Shown piece by piece: positions 34,424 through 46,439 of a stretch of DNA of 64,000 bases (the first letter of the stretch is position 1; the number at the start of each line of letters is the position of its first letter). The notes below the pieces were generated by a model. The model was not told where the DNA came from and did not search any database. It worked only from the letters and a program-made list of their open reading frames with translations. The position numbers were made by a program, and so were the translations under genes. Source of the DNA: Megaustenia siamemsis (taxonomy: Eukaryota > Mollusca > Gastropoda > Stylommatophora > Ariophantidae); NCBI GenBank assembly GCA_032433765.1, contig JAVIAB010000124.1, positions 95,084,438-95,148,437 on the forward strand, written 5' to 3'.

Positions 34424-34581
34424 CATTCTGAAGTCGAATATGTGGGGCCAAAAGGCGCAAATATCACAGTTATACTGTAAACCACAACACAACGCTGACA
34501 CGCCTACGTAACGTCCTTTTAAGGGCGGATGATGACGAGGTACACTTCTTAAGTCATCGGTCGAACGCAATCAAGCAACAA
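34424..34581. mobile_element. Short interspersed repeat (family D) inserted in RTE-1
   Basis: Matches 7010-7160. Near-identical TAGCAAAAA (34415-34423) and TAGCACAAA (34582-34590) flank it. Removing it joins LSS to KKTEVMVSTKK of the LINE. Confidence 0.8.
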
Positions 34582-35252
34582 TAGCACAAAGACAGAAGTA
34601 ATGGTATCAACAAAGAAAAAGGCATCACCTCAGTGCAAAATAAAGACAAGTGGAACAATATTAAAACAAGTAAATGAATTTAAATATTTGGGAACTTTGT
34701 TAACCTCAGACGGTAGATATACAAAAGAGGTGAGATGCAGAATGGCTCAGGCAAAAGCAGCTTTCCAAAAAATGAGGAAGATACTATGCAATCCACTTTT
34801 GACAATAGAAACAAGAAAAAGAGTTCTTAAATGTTATGTAGAGCCAGTCTTAACATATGAATGTGAATCATGAACAATAGGACAACAGACAAGAAAATCA
34901 CTGGAGTCTGCAGAAATGTGGTTTTACAGAAGAATGTTGAGAATACCATGGACAGCTAAGAAGAGTACTGAAAATATACTGAAAGAGGTCAAAGCAAAAA
35001 GATAGCTATTTCCAATATTAGGAAGAAACAATCATCATTTTTGGCCTTGTAATGAGAAGAGAACAACTGGAATATAATGTAACAATTGGGAAATTTGAGG
35101 GACGAAGAGATAGAGGGAAGCAAAGAGAAAAGATACCAGACAGCTTAAGAGAATGGCTACGCAGAAGGTCAACAATAGAATTGATAAACTGTCGAGATCG
35201 GAAGTTGTGGAGAGACATGATCACGTACGCCAACAGGCCCGGTATTTGATGA

Positions 35253-37320
35253 TGATTATGACTTAATAGCCAACTATGTCTCTACTTGTAACCAGGAAAA
35301 AAGTAATAATTACAAATTGGAAATGTTTATTTGCTAGACGTTAAAACAGTAAACATTGATATATACGTTAACAGTTGCTATTTCACGTTCATCAGGTTAC
35401 ATGTCGTTTATATATTTGTATTTTGGGACATTCAGTAGTGCAGCAACACTATAATACATCTTGGCTGAAATTGCTAAAACGATGTTTGTTAGGAAAAATG
35501 AACGTTGAGAAATGATAATAACGTTTTTTTTTTTGTATACACAGACTGTGTCGATAACAGTCAATCTATCGCAATGTGTGATATCCTAATGGATTGAGGT
35601 ATCCTGTCTTTACCGAACAATGACACTTTATTTTGATGTGGTCGCGTTAATGTTGAAGTGAGGTACTTACCTAACAACGATAAGGTACCTGGTTCGAACT
35701 CCGTTTGAAGCGAGCGAGATATATTTATCCCCAGTGATTTTCTATCTCAAGGAAAATACGGTGGTGCAGCTAGTTTGTCGGAGACGAAGAAGAAATAAAA
35801 ATCTTGGCGTTCAAGTTGAGCACGTCAAATAACCATTAACAATGGAATTTCAAATCGAGGTGAGTTTGTGATGTGCTCTTTCTCAAACCACATTTTAAGA
35901 AAATAGAGAAGTAACATTCCTACCATCCTTCGTAACAATTTAGACCTTCACTGAAATTACAGTAAATTACCTTATCTCGTTTCAAAAATAAAATACGTTC
36001 CCAAAGTGTACTTGACTCACACATCTGAAATTACTGTGATGGTCATTACTAACGCTACGGAGTTTGTACACTGTGCTGAGATCTTTCTGCATTACCACGA
36101 AAAATATCAAAGTACTATCTGATATTATCTGAGAACAGAAACAATGATCATAGCACAAGCACGTTATGAGGAGGTGAGGTAGGCAGTTTCCACTGAAGCT
36201 AAAGACTTTCAACAACTCAACGAGCCATAAACTCATTGTTATATGTATAAACGTGATCTATTGCAGGGTTCAGGATACGATTTTACTTGAGTCATGTAGA
36301 CGATTGTGAATTATACATTCCATTATTTATTAAAATCACGGTCACAACCAACTCTACAATCATTCTCAGTAAGGCACACGTTGCTTACGTTGTATTATTC
36401 TATAATTGTTATTGTCGATTCATATTCAATTCCATAGTCAGTTCTGCTCTTCACTGTTCAGAACTCAGAGTCATGCTTTTACTCCCATTGACAAATTGAT
36501 TTCAGAGAAGTGAGATTGTAGCTGATTCACAGTGAATATATCAGTTATAGCTAATGTGTACTTTTGGCTTCTAAAAAAAGACACAATGCACAAAGTTTGT
36601 GATTTCTTTATACAACTGTCAAGAAAGAACAAAGAAATCCTACGGCATTGCTTTGTTGCAGTCAAGCATTATATTTTGGTTGGTTAAAATTATATTACTG
36701 AAACAATAGAGGACAGGTTGTTTAGTAATAACATAAAATTGTTGCTAGTGAATTCCATTCATTGAAGAAAAACAAAATTTAATACGTACTCATTAAATCA
36801 GTTATTCAGAAATGCTTGATATTGTGCGCATAAAATGATACAGGTAATATGTTAAAAATTTGCGGATACAGTATCTAATTTCAAATTCGATTCATCTTGT
36901 TTTATCTTTTAAGCTTGCATTTTGCATTGAAGAAAGAATTCCATAAATCCTGTTATTGCTATAACCGGCGCTTTGTGCCCTAGACCATACTGGTAAATGA
37001 TATATGCTACAATATGTTAAGTATGAATTAGCTATTAAAATTACGTAATAGTAGTAAATGCTACTTAACACTATAACTACAATGACTTATTGTGTAGGGT
37101 TTCTTTCGTCAAATTTATATGCAAGTTATATTGACTCAATAATGCATATGTGGAAACTGCAATTAAACTTAGACATTCTGGTATTTATATATAACTGTTA
37201 AGAGGATCTGAAATATTTTTCTTGAATATATTTTCACCGCTTTCAGTGGAATGACCGAACCAACTATTTATGTTATACTGTGAACAGTCCACTATTTTTA
37301 AACATTAGATTTCTGTTAAA
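35253..37320. other. 5' flank of the complete plus-strand receptor, no gene seen
   Basis: AT-rich. A tRNA-like stretch near 35640-35715 has a GGTTCGAACTCC B box but no convincing cloverleaf. A CTTTCAG acceptor-like site at 37247 lies 74 bp before the receptor ATG and could join an upstream untranslated exon. Confidence 0.45.
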
Positions 37321-37561
37321 ATGCCAAACCTTTGGTATCTCGATAATAAAAGCATGACTGCTTCAACAATGACTTCAACTTTGATAGTGAAAACATTTGC
37401 AGATGCACTAATCACCGATAGATCCCTGTCTGTTTTTCTCTGGATCATGATAGCTGTTTTCTGTCAGATAATTATTATTTTTGGTGTAACAACAAACATT
37501 ATAAACGTGATCTGTTTTGTCAAACAGAGTTTCAAGGATCCAGTCAACGTTAGTCTATTTG
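37321..37561 (+). CDS. Class A GPCR, exon 1 of 3 (N-terminus and TM1), 346-aa gene
   Basis: The ATG at 37321 opens 80 codons plus one base, ending CTATTTG|GTACAG. It has a sequon at N9, TM1 at about residues 38-67 (SVFLWIMIAVF ... NIINVICFV) and then KQSFKDPVNVSLF. The phase-1 junction adds G of GLAISD. The three exons sum to 1041 bp with no break. The N-terminus is shorter than in the minus-strand gene (280-bp exon 1) and dissimilar, while TM1 onwards is clearly paralogous. Confidence 0.9.
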
Positions 37562-37739
37562 GTACAGTTGTTGCAATGGAAATGCAGTGATATACACGCA
37601 CTTAAAATAAACTGTTTGCATATGAAGATGCTGGCGGTAAACTGTCAGCCTGAGAACCAATAGATTTATTTTTAATATTTGGGAAAATGTGTTATTGCTT
37701 TCTTCCTAGTGATCTAGTACTCATCAATTTATTATTCTT

Positions 37740-38630
37740 AATTTCAACAACTTTGAGGTATGCAGATGATACGGTACTGTTATCCAAAGCGAAACAAATT
37801 ATTTTAAATTAATTGAACAAAGTGAGAAAAGAGACTCCGTTTAATAAATGAAAATAAATTTGAAGTAATATTTGTCTGATAAGACACGATTTTATCCAAA
37901 TCCAATATGTATGTAGATGGTGACAGGGTCAGAAAAGTAGATTGTTTTAAATATCTGGGACCAGCGCTAACATTAGAAGAATATGTTTGACTGAGGTGAT
38001 AAGTAGAATCCCAGTTTCAACATATTTTAAACATAACATTAGAAATATGTTATACAAGTTATTATTACTAAAAGTTAGAAAAGTCTTACAATGCTATATC
38101 GAACCAGTGCTGCTTTATATTTGCGAATCATGGACAGTAAGCAAAGAGGTACAATGCCGGATAGAAATAGAAGAAATGTGATTTATAAGATGCAAGAAAG
38201 ATATGCTAACGGAGACATATATAAGCAGGAAGACCATATTCCATAAATTAAGAAGAGGCTGTGCATATGTGCATGTGGAGAAGCGGATTGGTATATTTAG
38301 TAAAATAAAGAAAATTGTAAAGTCAGATGGATAACTGTAGGCAAAAGCAAAAGATGTTGAATCGTTTGACAGCGTGGCATGGGAAAATATCAAACGTGAT
38401 ACATATAACACAAGATCGATGATTATGGAGGAACGTGATATTCAACAATTCTCAGTATAGTTTTTGAATGGATGCATTATTCAAGCCGGTGAAACTAAAC
38501 TATTCCACATACCTTATTATCATGGCACAGTAAACAATCATCAACATAATTGATATGATGCACTGAGGACAAAGAATTGTGGAAGAACATGACTGCCTAC
38601 ACCAGATGGAATACCCCATAATGACGAAAT
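37740..38630 (+). mobile_element. Old RTE-like LINE remnant in intron 1
   Basis: Shows LRYADDTVLL-like sequence at 37750, VDCFKYLGPALT near 37945, then QCYIEPVLLYICESWTVSKE at 38090-38140 and a decayed C-terminal region. More diverged than the other copies. Confidence 0.75.
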
Positions 38631-38719
38631 AAAAAGTGTTTATCTTTTATTTTTATTTTTATTTATTTAGGTCAGATTGAATTTATGCAATTTGTGTCGA
38701 AATTACTTTGATTTGCGCA

Positions 38720-38970
38720 GAAGCTACGAGAGCTTAGAGCTTAGGGAACTGGATTCATAGGGATACATAGGAAGTGGACTTCAGTCCTAACCTACGGGTT
38801 CTAGGATAATACAGCTTGAAGTCAGTACCGGATTTATCTGGTAAATGAAGCCGGCAGTTGTGATATTGATCGTATCACTCATATAAAATATATCTTTGGT
38901 AATGGGAAAAAAAAAAAAAAAAAACTGACACTAACGCCAGATCCCCCTTGCTCCTTAAGACGTGACGTAA
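38720..38970 (+). mobile_element. Diverged SINE-A copy
   Basis: Retains CAGTACCGGATTTATCTGG and spaced matches to the SINE-A head and body, with an A run at 38912-38929. Both Pol III boxes are eroded. Confidence 0.5.
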
Positions 38971-39194
38971 CATTTTACTTAGCGTTACTTTGATTAGCAG
39001 AATCGAATAGCTTATTTTGCTCTCCAGAAAGTATTGTTCAAAATGACATTAACAAACAAATCTCGATTTCGGTAAGAGAAGGAAAGAACTCCTTAGAGAA
39101 AAGACTAGGATGGGCCTCTCTGGGCGACGTGCTCACAAGAACTGGATACATTACGATTTGATCTAATTTTACTGAAATCCTATTCTCTCTTCTA

Positions 39195-39431
39195 GCCCCC
39201 GTCACGACAAGTGCCGTATAGGGAATATGGTGTTAGTGACCATACATTTTACACAGCTCCAGCACATTATTTTTGGGGTAATGTGGTCGGTATTACGCCC
39301 GTGCCGCTTTACTTTCCCAGAAAAAATCCCGGTACCCATTTAAGCCTGGGTGAAGCCGGACCCAGTCGGTTGGGATCGAATCCTACCCCCCGTCCTTTGT
39401 AGTCCAGTTCACTAACCACTGTGCGGCTCCC
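39195..39431 (-). mobile_element. tRNA-derived SINE (family A)
   Basis: Reverse copy of the element at 654-909 with the B box intact (GGATTCGATCCC on the minus strand) and a small deletion in the A box (ACTAACCACTGTGCGGCTCC on plus). In intron 1 of the plus-strand receptor. Confidence 0.87.
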
Positions 39432-39867
39432 CTGAAATCATAAGGATGATTTAAATTACTTATTAAAAACTGAATTTATTTCAATGTTCTACTGTAATTT
39501 AGTGTGAAACGAAATAAGGATCAATAAAATTATAAATTTTTAATTTATAACAATTTGAGTATTTTTAAGTGCATATGTATATAGGCCAATTATGCTGCAG
39601 TGGGTAGAATATCTGAAGTGGTGTATAGATCTTAATTAGTTGAACATCACACAATAAATACACTGAAGATCTTCACGGCCAGAACAAAACACTGTACATG
39701 TCCATTTACTCCACAACATAAATTACAGTAAGTCTCCTTCTTTGTTTGGTCCCACAAAACAATATAAATGTATACAAACACATACACACATATGATGAGT
39801 CACTTACTATCAATGTGACTGTTTCCGTATTCTCTTCCTCTCAAGAATAATTTGTTTTGAAACTCTC

Positions 39868-40340
39868 ATCATCATCATCATCATGTGCCATACTGGTTGG
39901 CGCAGGCGATCATGTCCTTCCACAATCTTCTATCCACAGTGCAACGTATCAGTTCTATTGGTGGCTGTTTTCCAAGCCATGACACGAAAAAATATACATA
40001 ATTTTCTCTCTTTGTCGTCCGCGATCTCTCTTTCCTTTTATTTTGCCAGTTGTAAACAAGTATTCCAACTTTCCCCTTCTCATTATGTGCCCGAAAAATG
40101 TTGACTGCTTCTTTCTGTTGTTTTTTAAGAGCTCCCTTTTTGTGTTGGCCTCTTTGAGAACTTCCTCATTGGTCTTTTTAGCTGTCCAGTGAACTTTCAA
40201 CATTCTTCTGAGAAATCCCATCTCTGTGTCCTCTAATTGTCTTTTTCATTTGTTTATCTGCTGTCCATGATTCGCTTCCATAGGTCAGAATTGGTTCTAT
40301 ATAGCACCGATACTCTCTTTCCCATTTCTATTGACATAGA
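39868..40340 (-). mobile_element. RTE-2 LINE 3' fragment
   Basis: Minus strand: MGFLRRMLKVHWTAKKTNEE, HIMRRGKLEYLFTTGKIKGK and RDRGRQREKI, ending at GTGCCATAC followed on plus by (CAT)n. Frame broken. Confidence 0.88.
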
Positions 40341-40718
40341 TTTGAAACTCTAGTACCGCAAAAATGTGGCTAAATGCCTAAATGGTATAGAATAATGAGA
40401 ATCTAAAGTATCAAACACATATTTAAGCTCCTGGATAATTCGTTGTTTCTAATTAAAACATGTCAAAGTAAACACTTTATTGCATATAAAACACATACAC
40501 TTGTACCACATAAACACATTGGTTATAGAATATTCTATATTGTCATAATATTCTTGAATTGTCAGGATCGTTGGTCTGAAGTTAAAGAATTACCAGCCTT
40601 AATCAGCAGCACTTCTTGTTATGTTCAATAAAGAGCTGTTGTAAATTGGCCTCCACGTGTTTTTAATTTACAACTAAAAGTATTGCACAATTGGCAGTAA
40701 TGTGAGATTCTTAAAACA

Positions 40719-40936
40719 ATCATCATCATCATCATCACCGAGTGCCATCTCCGCAACGAAGGTTGGCTACCATGGAGCGCCATTCTGCTCTGCCTCTTGC
40801 TTTTATGTTGCAGGTTGTCATAGTCTGATTTGTCCATCTTTTGGTGTTACTCGTCCATATTAGTCTTGGTCTGCCCCTGCCTCTTTTACCTTGTATTATC
40901 CTCTCCAAGATTACTTTTAGTAGGCTGTTGTCTTAA
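40719..40936 (-). mobile_element. RTE-3 LINE 3' fragment
   Basis: Same 3' end as 5928-6408 (minus strand GRGRPRLIW-like, then WRSMVANLRCGDGT-like) with the CATCATCATC tail on the plus strand. Confidence 0.82.
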
Positions 40937-41255
40937 AACAATAGAGAGAAACAAAATCAAGAGTACAATACTCATATTCAAGAAATTACAATATCATTTA
41001 GATTAATAGTGAAAGAAAAAGAAGTAAAGCAACGGATACCTGTCATGCATTGCAGCGTCTAAATGGAATATGAGACCAGTGCTATATATTTCCATGTCCA
41101 TATTTATGTGTGAAGTTGTTAGTAATACAAAATGATAGACATTCTCACATAACATTCTTGGTACATTTTTTTTCGGAATCCCAAAACTGTGTTGATACGA
41201 AAATAAATTGTAATATTTAGGAATTGAGAGAAGATTTGCGCAGCTATATTACAGA

Positions 41256-41690
41256 ACAAAGTAGTAGCCTCCGTCAGTCATAGTTGACTATGGATTTTTC
41301 AGCGCCGCTAGAAATGTTATTTTTTTTCTTTTCTTTTCTTTCGTCGTGTATTCTCTTTCTGTCTGCTTCTTGTTTGAGGTGAACCTTTAGAGTGTGGTTC
41401 CAGAGGTTGCGGTCTGCAGCTTTGTATTCCCAGGCTGCAGGGTTTATGTTCAGAGTCTTCATGTCACGTTTACACACATCTACAAATCGATGTTTTGGGC
41501 GCCTCCTAGTTCTTTTACCATCTGCCAGTTGTCCGTAGGGAATATCTTTCAGTATGCGGCCATCTTTCATAAGGTGTGCATGGTCAAGCCAGCGGAACCT
41601 ACGTTGTTTGAGCATGGTGTATATATTCGGGAGACCTGTGCAAGTCGTGACCTCCACAGAACAAAACAAGTTACAAACATCCTATTGTGG
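41256..41690 (-). mobile_element. Non-LTR retrotransposon C-terminus (another lineage)
   Basis: Open 131-codon frame: GLPNIYTMLKQRRFRWLDHA, GRILKDIPYGQLADGKRTRR, VCKRDMKTLNINPAAWEYKA and AADRNLWNHTL. This is the C-terminal block seen in many animal LINE ORF2 proteins, unlike the RTE-1/2/3 tails. 5' truncated, in intron 1 of the plus-strand receptor. Confidence 0.85.
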
Positions 41691-41879
41691 CGGGATTTTT
41701 GTCCACTTTCCTTACATATTTTAAGTATATTCATTGTAACGATGGAATAATGTATTTTAATAAATATTTGACTCCAAGAGAGCATCTTTTAACTCTTTAA
41801 GAAATGACTTTGATAACACCTTTTCTGATTGAATTGTAAGTTAATCTATGTTAGTGTTAATGTTTTAAAACAAAGGTAA

Positions 41880-42125
41880 GTGCCCCGTTACGCCAAGTGG
41901 TGTAAAAGGAAATATGGTGTTAGTGACCATGATTTTTATAGACATTCAGCACATGCTTTTTGCGGGTAATGTCGTCAGTATTACGCCCGTGCCGCTTCAC
42001 TTTCCCAGAAAAAAAAACCGGTACCTATTTAAGCCTGGGTGAACCCGGAAGCCGTCGATCAGGATCGAACCCGACCTCTTGTCCAATGTAGTCCAGTTCA
42101 CTAACCACTGAGCTGTGGCGGCTCC
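41880..42125 (-). mobile_element. tRNA-derived SINE (family A)
   Basis: Full reverse copy with both Pol III boxes. It ends 71 bp before receptor exon 2 (42197). Confidence 0.9.
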
Positions 42126-42196
42126 GTATTAATGTTGTGATTGGTCATTATTGACAATCTTAATTTATTGACGTTTTCTTGTATTATCTACTTAAG

Positions 42197-42411
42197 GTTT
42201 AGCCATTTCTGACTGTTGCTCACTTGTGACTTTGATGTGGACGAATATCTGCTTCACTCCTGCATTCATGTCATCACATCTGCCGTTTGATACACGAGAA
42301 TACCAATATCTCACCGGGGCGATACCCCACACGACCTTTACCCGAGTTACTGCTTGGATTACTGCAGTCATTACGCTAGAGAGGTGCTTATGCATATCAG
42401 CCCCCATAAAG
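42197..42411 (+). CDS. Class A GPCR, exon 2 of 3 (TM2-TM3)
   Basis: The acceptor TCTACTTAAG and donor AAAG|GTGTGT bound 215 bp. It encodes LAISDCCSLVTLMWTNIC (TM2 with D2.50), an ECL1 without cysteine, PHTTFTRVTAWITAVITLER (TM3) and ERCLCI in place of DRY. Residues 82-152 of the 346-aa protein. Confidence 0.9.
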
Positions 42412-44049
42412 GTGTGTTTAAATAATAGCAAATATTGTAAATATATTGTCATTATTATCCTCGGGTATAGTTTATTACTATCACATCCAATTAATGAACA
42501 ACGCACAAGATAAAATGACTTTTCCCGGTGGAATGCGTCAAAACGGCGTCAGTAACATCTTAGCAGGAACAACATTCCCCAAATACAAAAAAAAAATAAT
42601 TACCTTATTTTCCTAAGTTTAAGGGATGTTCAGTTATTTGTGATTTACATTTAGCTCATTATTGACGAACTTCCCGATCAAATGTCCACCTATAATATGT
42701 GTATGAAGATCAAGAAATTGGGGAGTGAGCCTTCGCATTCACTTATCGAAGTCAAAGCTATGACATACTTTATGCTGTTTTGAAAGCAGAAATCACAACA
42801 TATTATTGGCATGCGAATGTTTCCGGTTTAATATATCTTGCGTGGTCACACTTTAAGTTTAAAATATATGTAAATATACGGTTGTTGAGTTATTGAGTCT
42901 TTGTGAGTTATCATTGAACTCTCAACATGTTTATATGTGGGCAGATCGCCTCCTCAGTATGTCCTGCAGCGTTCAGTGACGCCATTATGTTGCACGATTA
43001 TAATGTCTAATAATATTGATACAAATCTGTCCGTATATTTGTCCGTTCATCTGTTGTGGTATCCGACACATTTTTTTTCAGAAAAAAACCCTCTTCTCTC
43101 TATCTCTCTCTGCCTGTCTCTATCTTCCCCTTTCCATCTCTCTCTCGTTATCTACCCCTCTCTCTGTACCTCTCTCACTGTCTTTGCGTCTCTCTCTCTC
43201 TACCTCTATCTGACACTCTCCTCTCTCCCTATCTCTCTCCATCTATGTATATATGTATAACTGATGGCTCGCTCTCCTGTAAAGAACGTTCTATTTGGCC
43301 CTGGGATAACGAAAGGTTGGACCATACAAACCTAATGCACTCTGTACGCTACATGTAATAACTTTGTAGTTAGAACTCGTTGGCGTCAGAATTAAATGTG
43401 TGGGGCATAAATATAACTTCTATATCACAGCATACATCTTTTATTTGGGCGTGGAAGCGTTGTGACGCTAGTGCAAGCCATATCCGTTTTCCGTGTGATA
43501 GAAAGAACAATATAGTAGATGATATAGTCTTGATAAAAGGGAAGAAGACCGCCTTAAGACGCTTGGTCTAGGATATCCAGGCCAAAGATGTCGCTAACAC
43601 CGATAGCCAGGCAAGGAGCGATATTCAGACAATAGGACAACATTCAGAGGCCAACTAGATGTTTAAAGTAAAACGGAACGAGATGTTACTTGTCATCCTT
43701 GACTTTACATTCATGTATTACAAATCTGTTCGTTTTAAATTGATTACATCTATAATTATTTGTAATTGTTTTCATTCATTATTAATAATTGATATATTAA
43801 TGAGCCTATGTTGCTTTAACACGATTAATGATTTCGCAAACAAGACTAACTTGACTTATGAAATTAATCATACAGGGTGTCTTATTCGCGACTAAATCCA
43901 TCTTTTCTGTAATGGTTTTACAAGAAATGAAGACATTGCAAATACATTTTACAATGGACTTGCATAATTTTGTAAGGAATGTGAGTACATCATACCATAC
44001 GCTGAAAGTGACCACTATTTGCGTCGTAACATGATAATAATTATTGAGC
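42412..44049 (+). other. Intron 2 of the plus-strand receptor, first part
   Basis: No gene. Holds a weak match to repeat G (42925-42975), a CT-rich tract (43085-43250) and an unclassified GC-richer stretch at 43380-43640. Confidence 0.55.
43085..43250. repeat. CT-rich low-complexity tract
   Basis: Degenerate (CTCTCT) repeats; the Ser/Leu-rich frames across it are artefacts. Confidence 0.85.
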
Positions 44050-44500
44050 AAATGCAGCGTTTTGCAGCAGCTAAATGTGAATCATGGACAATAGGACAAC
44101 AGACTAGAACATCACTGCAGGCTGTAGAAATGTGGTTTTACAGAAGAATGTTGAGAATACCATGGACAGCTAAGAAGAGTAATGAAGACTTTCTGAAGGA
44201 GGCCAAAGCAAAAAGAAAGCTATATATTAAGAGAGCTAAATATTAGGAAGAAACAGTCATCATTTTTGGTCATGTAATGAGAAGAGAACAGCTGGGATAT
44301 ATTGTAACAACTGGGAAAATTGAGGGACGATGATATAGAGGGAAGCGAAGAGAAAAAATACCAGACAGCTTAAGAGAATGGCTTGGCAGATGGTCAACAA
44401 CAGAGATGATAAATAATTGTCGTGATCGAAAGTTGTGGAGAGACATGATCACATACGCCGGCAGGCCCGGTATGTGAATATGATGATGATGAGTGAGACA
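44050..44500 (+). mobile_element. RTE-1 LINE 3' fragment
   Basis: CESWTIGQQTRTSLQAVEMW then FYRRMLRIPWTAKKSNEDFL, and after frame breaks the family end with a GATGATGATGAG tail. In intron 2 of the receptor. Confidence 0.88.
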
Positions 44501-44819
44501 TTGTGTTGCATATGTAAACGATAGAAATGTTTAAATATAGAATATTTGCAATTACTGTTTAATTGTAATTGTTGTTTTGTTGTTGTTGATATATAGGAAC
44601 CACAAACGGCAAGTATTTTATAGCAATCATTTTAAAGGATGTTACTTAATGGCGTACTTCAACATTGATGACGTGTAAAAGTAAGTAAATCTGAAATAAA
44701 CAGAAGGATAGAGAAAATAGGGGAAAGTAATGTTAATGCCATGACAAATATATCACAATAACATATCACATCAAAACAAACAACAGCAGGCCAAAAACTA
44801 AAAATAGCAACATATTATA

Positions 44820-45237
44820 TCTTCTCACCATTATTATAGAGTCCAAAAACATGGACACTGGGCAAGAAAACAGAACACAAAATTGAAGCTTTTGAAATGT
44901 GGATTTATAGAAGAATAGGAAGAATTGGATGGAAAGAAAAGAAAACAAAAAATGAAGTAAAACAGTAAAACTGAAAAGAGAACTACTAAAAAAAAATCAA
45001 ACAAGAAAAATGATATTTTTGGGGCACGTTAAAAGATACAACAGCAAACTAAAAGTATTCTTGGAAGCGAAAATACAAGGTAAAAGAGGCAGCGGCAGAC
45101 CAAGACTAAAATGGATAAATAATATCAAAAGTTGGACAAGTCAGCCTATGACAATCTGCGTCTCACCATCAAAGCAAGAGACAGAGCGGAATGGCGCTCC
45201 ATGGTAGCCAACCTTCGAAACGGAGACGGCACGTAAA
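44820..45237 (+). mobile_element. RTE-3 LINE 3' fragment
   Basis: Plus strand gives HVKRYNSKLKVFLEAKIQGK, RGSGRPRLKW and a 3' end matching AWRSMVANLR. It stops about 60 bp before the receptor exon 3 acceptor. Confidence 0.87.
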
Positions 45238-45299
45238 AAAATTATATTTAAGCTCAATTAACGAAATACTAACAAGTTTTCTTTTTATTCTGAACGCAG

Positions 45300-45884
45300 G
45301 TTAAAGGAATCGTCACATCGAAACGAATGCAGATTCTCATCACGGTGGTTTTCGTCATTCTTATTGCCAGCGTGGCACCTGTGTACATTGTCAACAGGCT
45401 TGGTCTAAAGTTCTTTCCAGACTCAAACAGAACCATGCTAGGTCTGATCTATACAGAAGATAGAGAGAACGTTGAAAAATGGTCATTCGCAGTCAATAAC
45501 ACCTTTATCCCATTCAGTGCGTTTTTAATCATCACAGTTTGCACCATAACTCTCGTGGTTCAGCTACGAAGGAAAAACAAATGGCGAGCAAAGTCAACAA
45601 ATTTGGCTCAAGCGGATAAGGTCTCCAGCCGGAACGATAGAGTAGCCAAGATGGTTGTTATGATCTCAGTTCTATTTATTGTATGTTTTATACCAATGAC
45701 TGTAATGTTCATCGGCATGTCGCTAGTGCCAGAGTTATCAATTGTTGGTAGATACAGAAACACGCTAACATTGTTGGGCGGGATTTGTTTTATTCTAGAG
45801 TCCATCAACTCATCCATGAATATTTTCATTTACTATCACATGAGCAGTAGGTACAGAGAGACATTTCGTCACCTATTTTTCTAA
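45300..45884 (+). CDS. Class A GPCR, exon 3 of 3 (TM4-TM7)
   Basis: The acceptor TTCTGAACGCAG is followed by V K G I V T S K R in phase 0, and the exon runs to TAA at 45882-45884 (residues 153-346). TM4 about 162-183, cysteine-free ECL2 (LKFFPDSNRT), TM5 about 214-237, ICL3 RRKNKWRAKSTNLAQADK, TM6 about 270-294 with CFIP, TM7 ending NSSMNIFIYY, short tail RETFRHLFF. Overall a complete class A receptor of the same family as the minus-strand gene, with the same departures: ERC for DRY, CFxP for CWxP, no ECL2 cysteine. Ligand unknown; chemosensory-type receptor is an inference from family resemblance. Confidence 0.92.
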   Translation, partial: VKGIVTSKRMQILITVVFVILIASVAPVYIVNRLGLKFFPDSNRTMLGLIYTEDRENVEKWSFAVNNTFIPFSAFLIITVCTITLVVQLRRKNKWRAKSTNLAQADKVSSRNDRVAKMVVMISVLFIVCFIPMTVMFIGMSLVPELSIVGRYRNTLTLLGGICFILESINSSMNIFIYYHMSSRYRETFRHLFF

Positions 45885-46439
45885 AATAAAGTAAACACAA
45901 ATATTATTTCTATAGCTGTCATCAGCGTCATCAATTGTTAATAGTGCAAAGACTGTTTGAAATCAGTAGTTGCTCGTTGTTGTGCATATGATTGGTACGT
46001 AGGGGTCTGCAATTAACAACAAACAATGTATGTATTGATAGTAACTCGCTGACTCAGCACATTAAAAGGAACACTTCCAGCTTGTCATTCCTATTTGTTT
46101 GACGCTATTTTCCAAGTTATTCTTCCTCAAAACCGCATTTTCTCTGACAACCGTTCGATGCAGTCATTGGAGGTCTTCAATATGTTTTCTTGAAATTATC
46201 GATTAAAAAATTATTATTTATAAAGAATTATGTCAACTAGGATATTTACATCTTCACATATAGGATAATTACAAATTAACATGTAGTTCATCGCAGGCTA
46301 AAAGAATTAAGAACTACTAGTTTTTTTTTTTTTTTTTGTAATGTGTAGAGCAACAACAGTTGAAGTGAATTTATTTATTTATTTTTTTACATAGTTTGGG
46401 TTTCTTTCATTGTTTTTTTTGTGTTCATTATTATTTCAG
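45885..46439. other. 3' flank of the plus-strand receptor
   Basis: AT-rich with a poly-T run at 46320-46338. An AAATAAA-like motif follows the stop within about 10 bp. No gene seen. Confidence 0.45.

Larger units (their letters stand above)
33400..35252 (+). mobile_element. RTE-1 LINE, long 5'-truncated copy with two insertions
   Basis: Plus strand runs from WTEYIKYYYNDERTE through NAGKAPGPDTITKEEIE, DDHRTISLMSHMAK, DSTKAFDKVKH, QIKQGVKQGCVLS and NLRNADDTVLI (YADD altered to NADD), then NEFKYLGTLLTSDGR, the C-terminal region and a TTGATGATGAT end. It is interrupted by an 81-bp insert (33868-33948) and by a family D repeat (34424-34581), each with flanking direct repeats. Confidence 0.93.

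Noticed and set aside
42937..43358. Ser/Leu-rich overlapping frames
   Set aside because: All three frames are open because of the CT-rich tract; no homologue or splice context.
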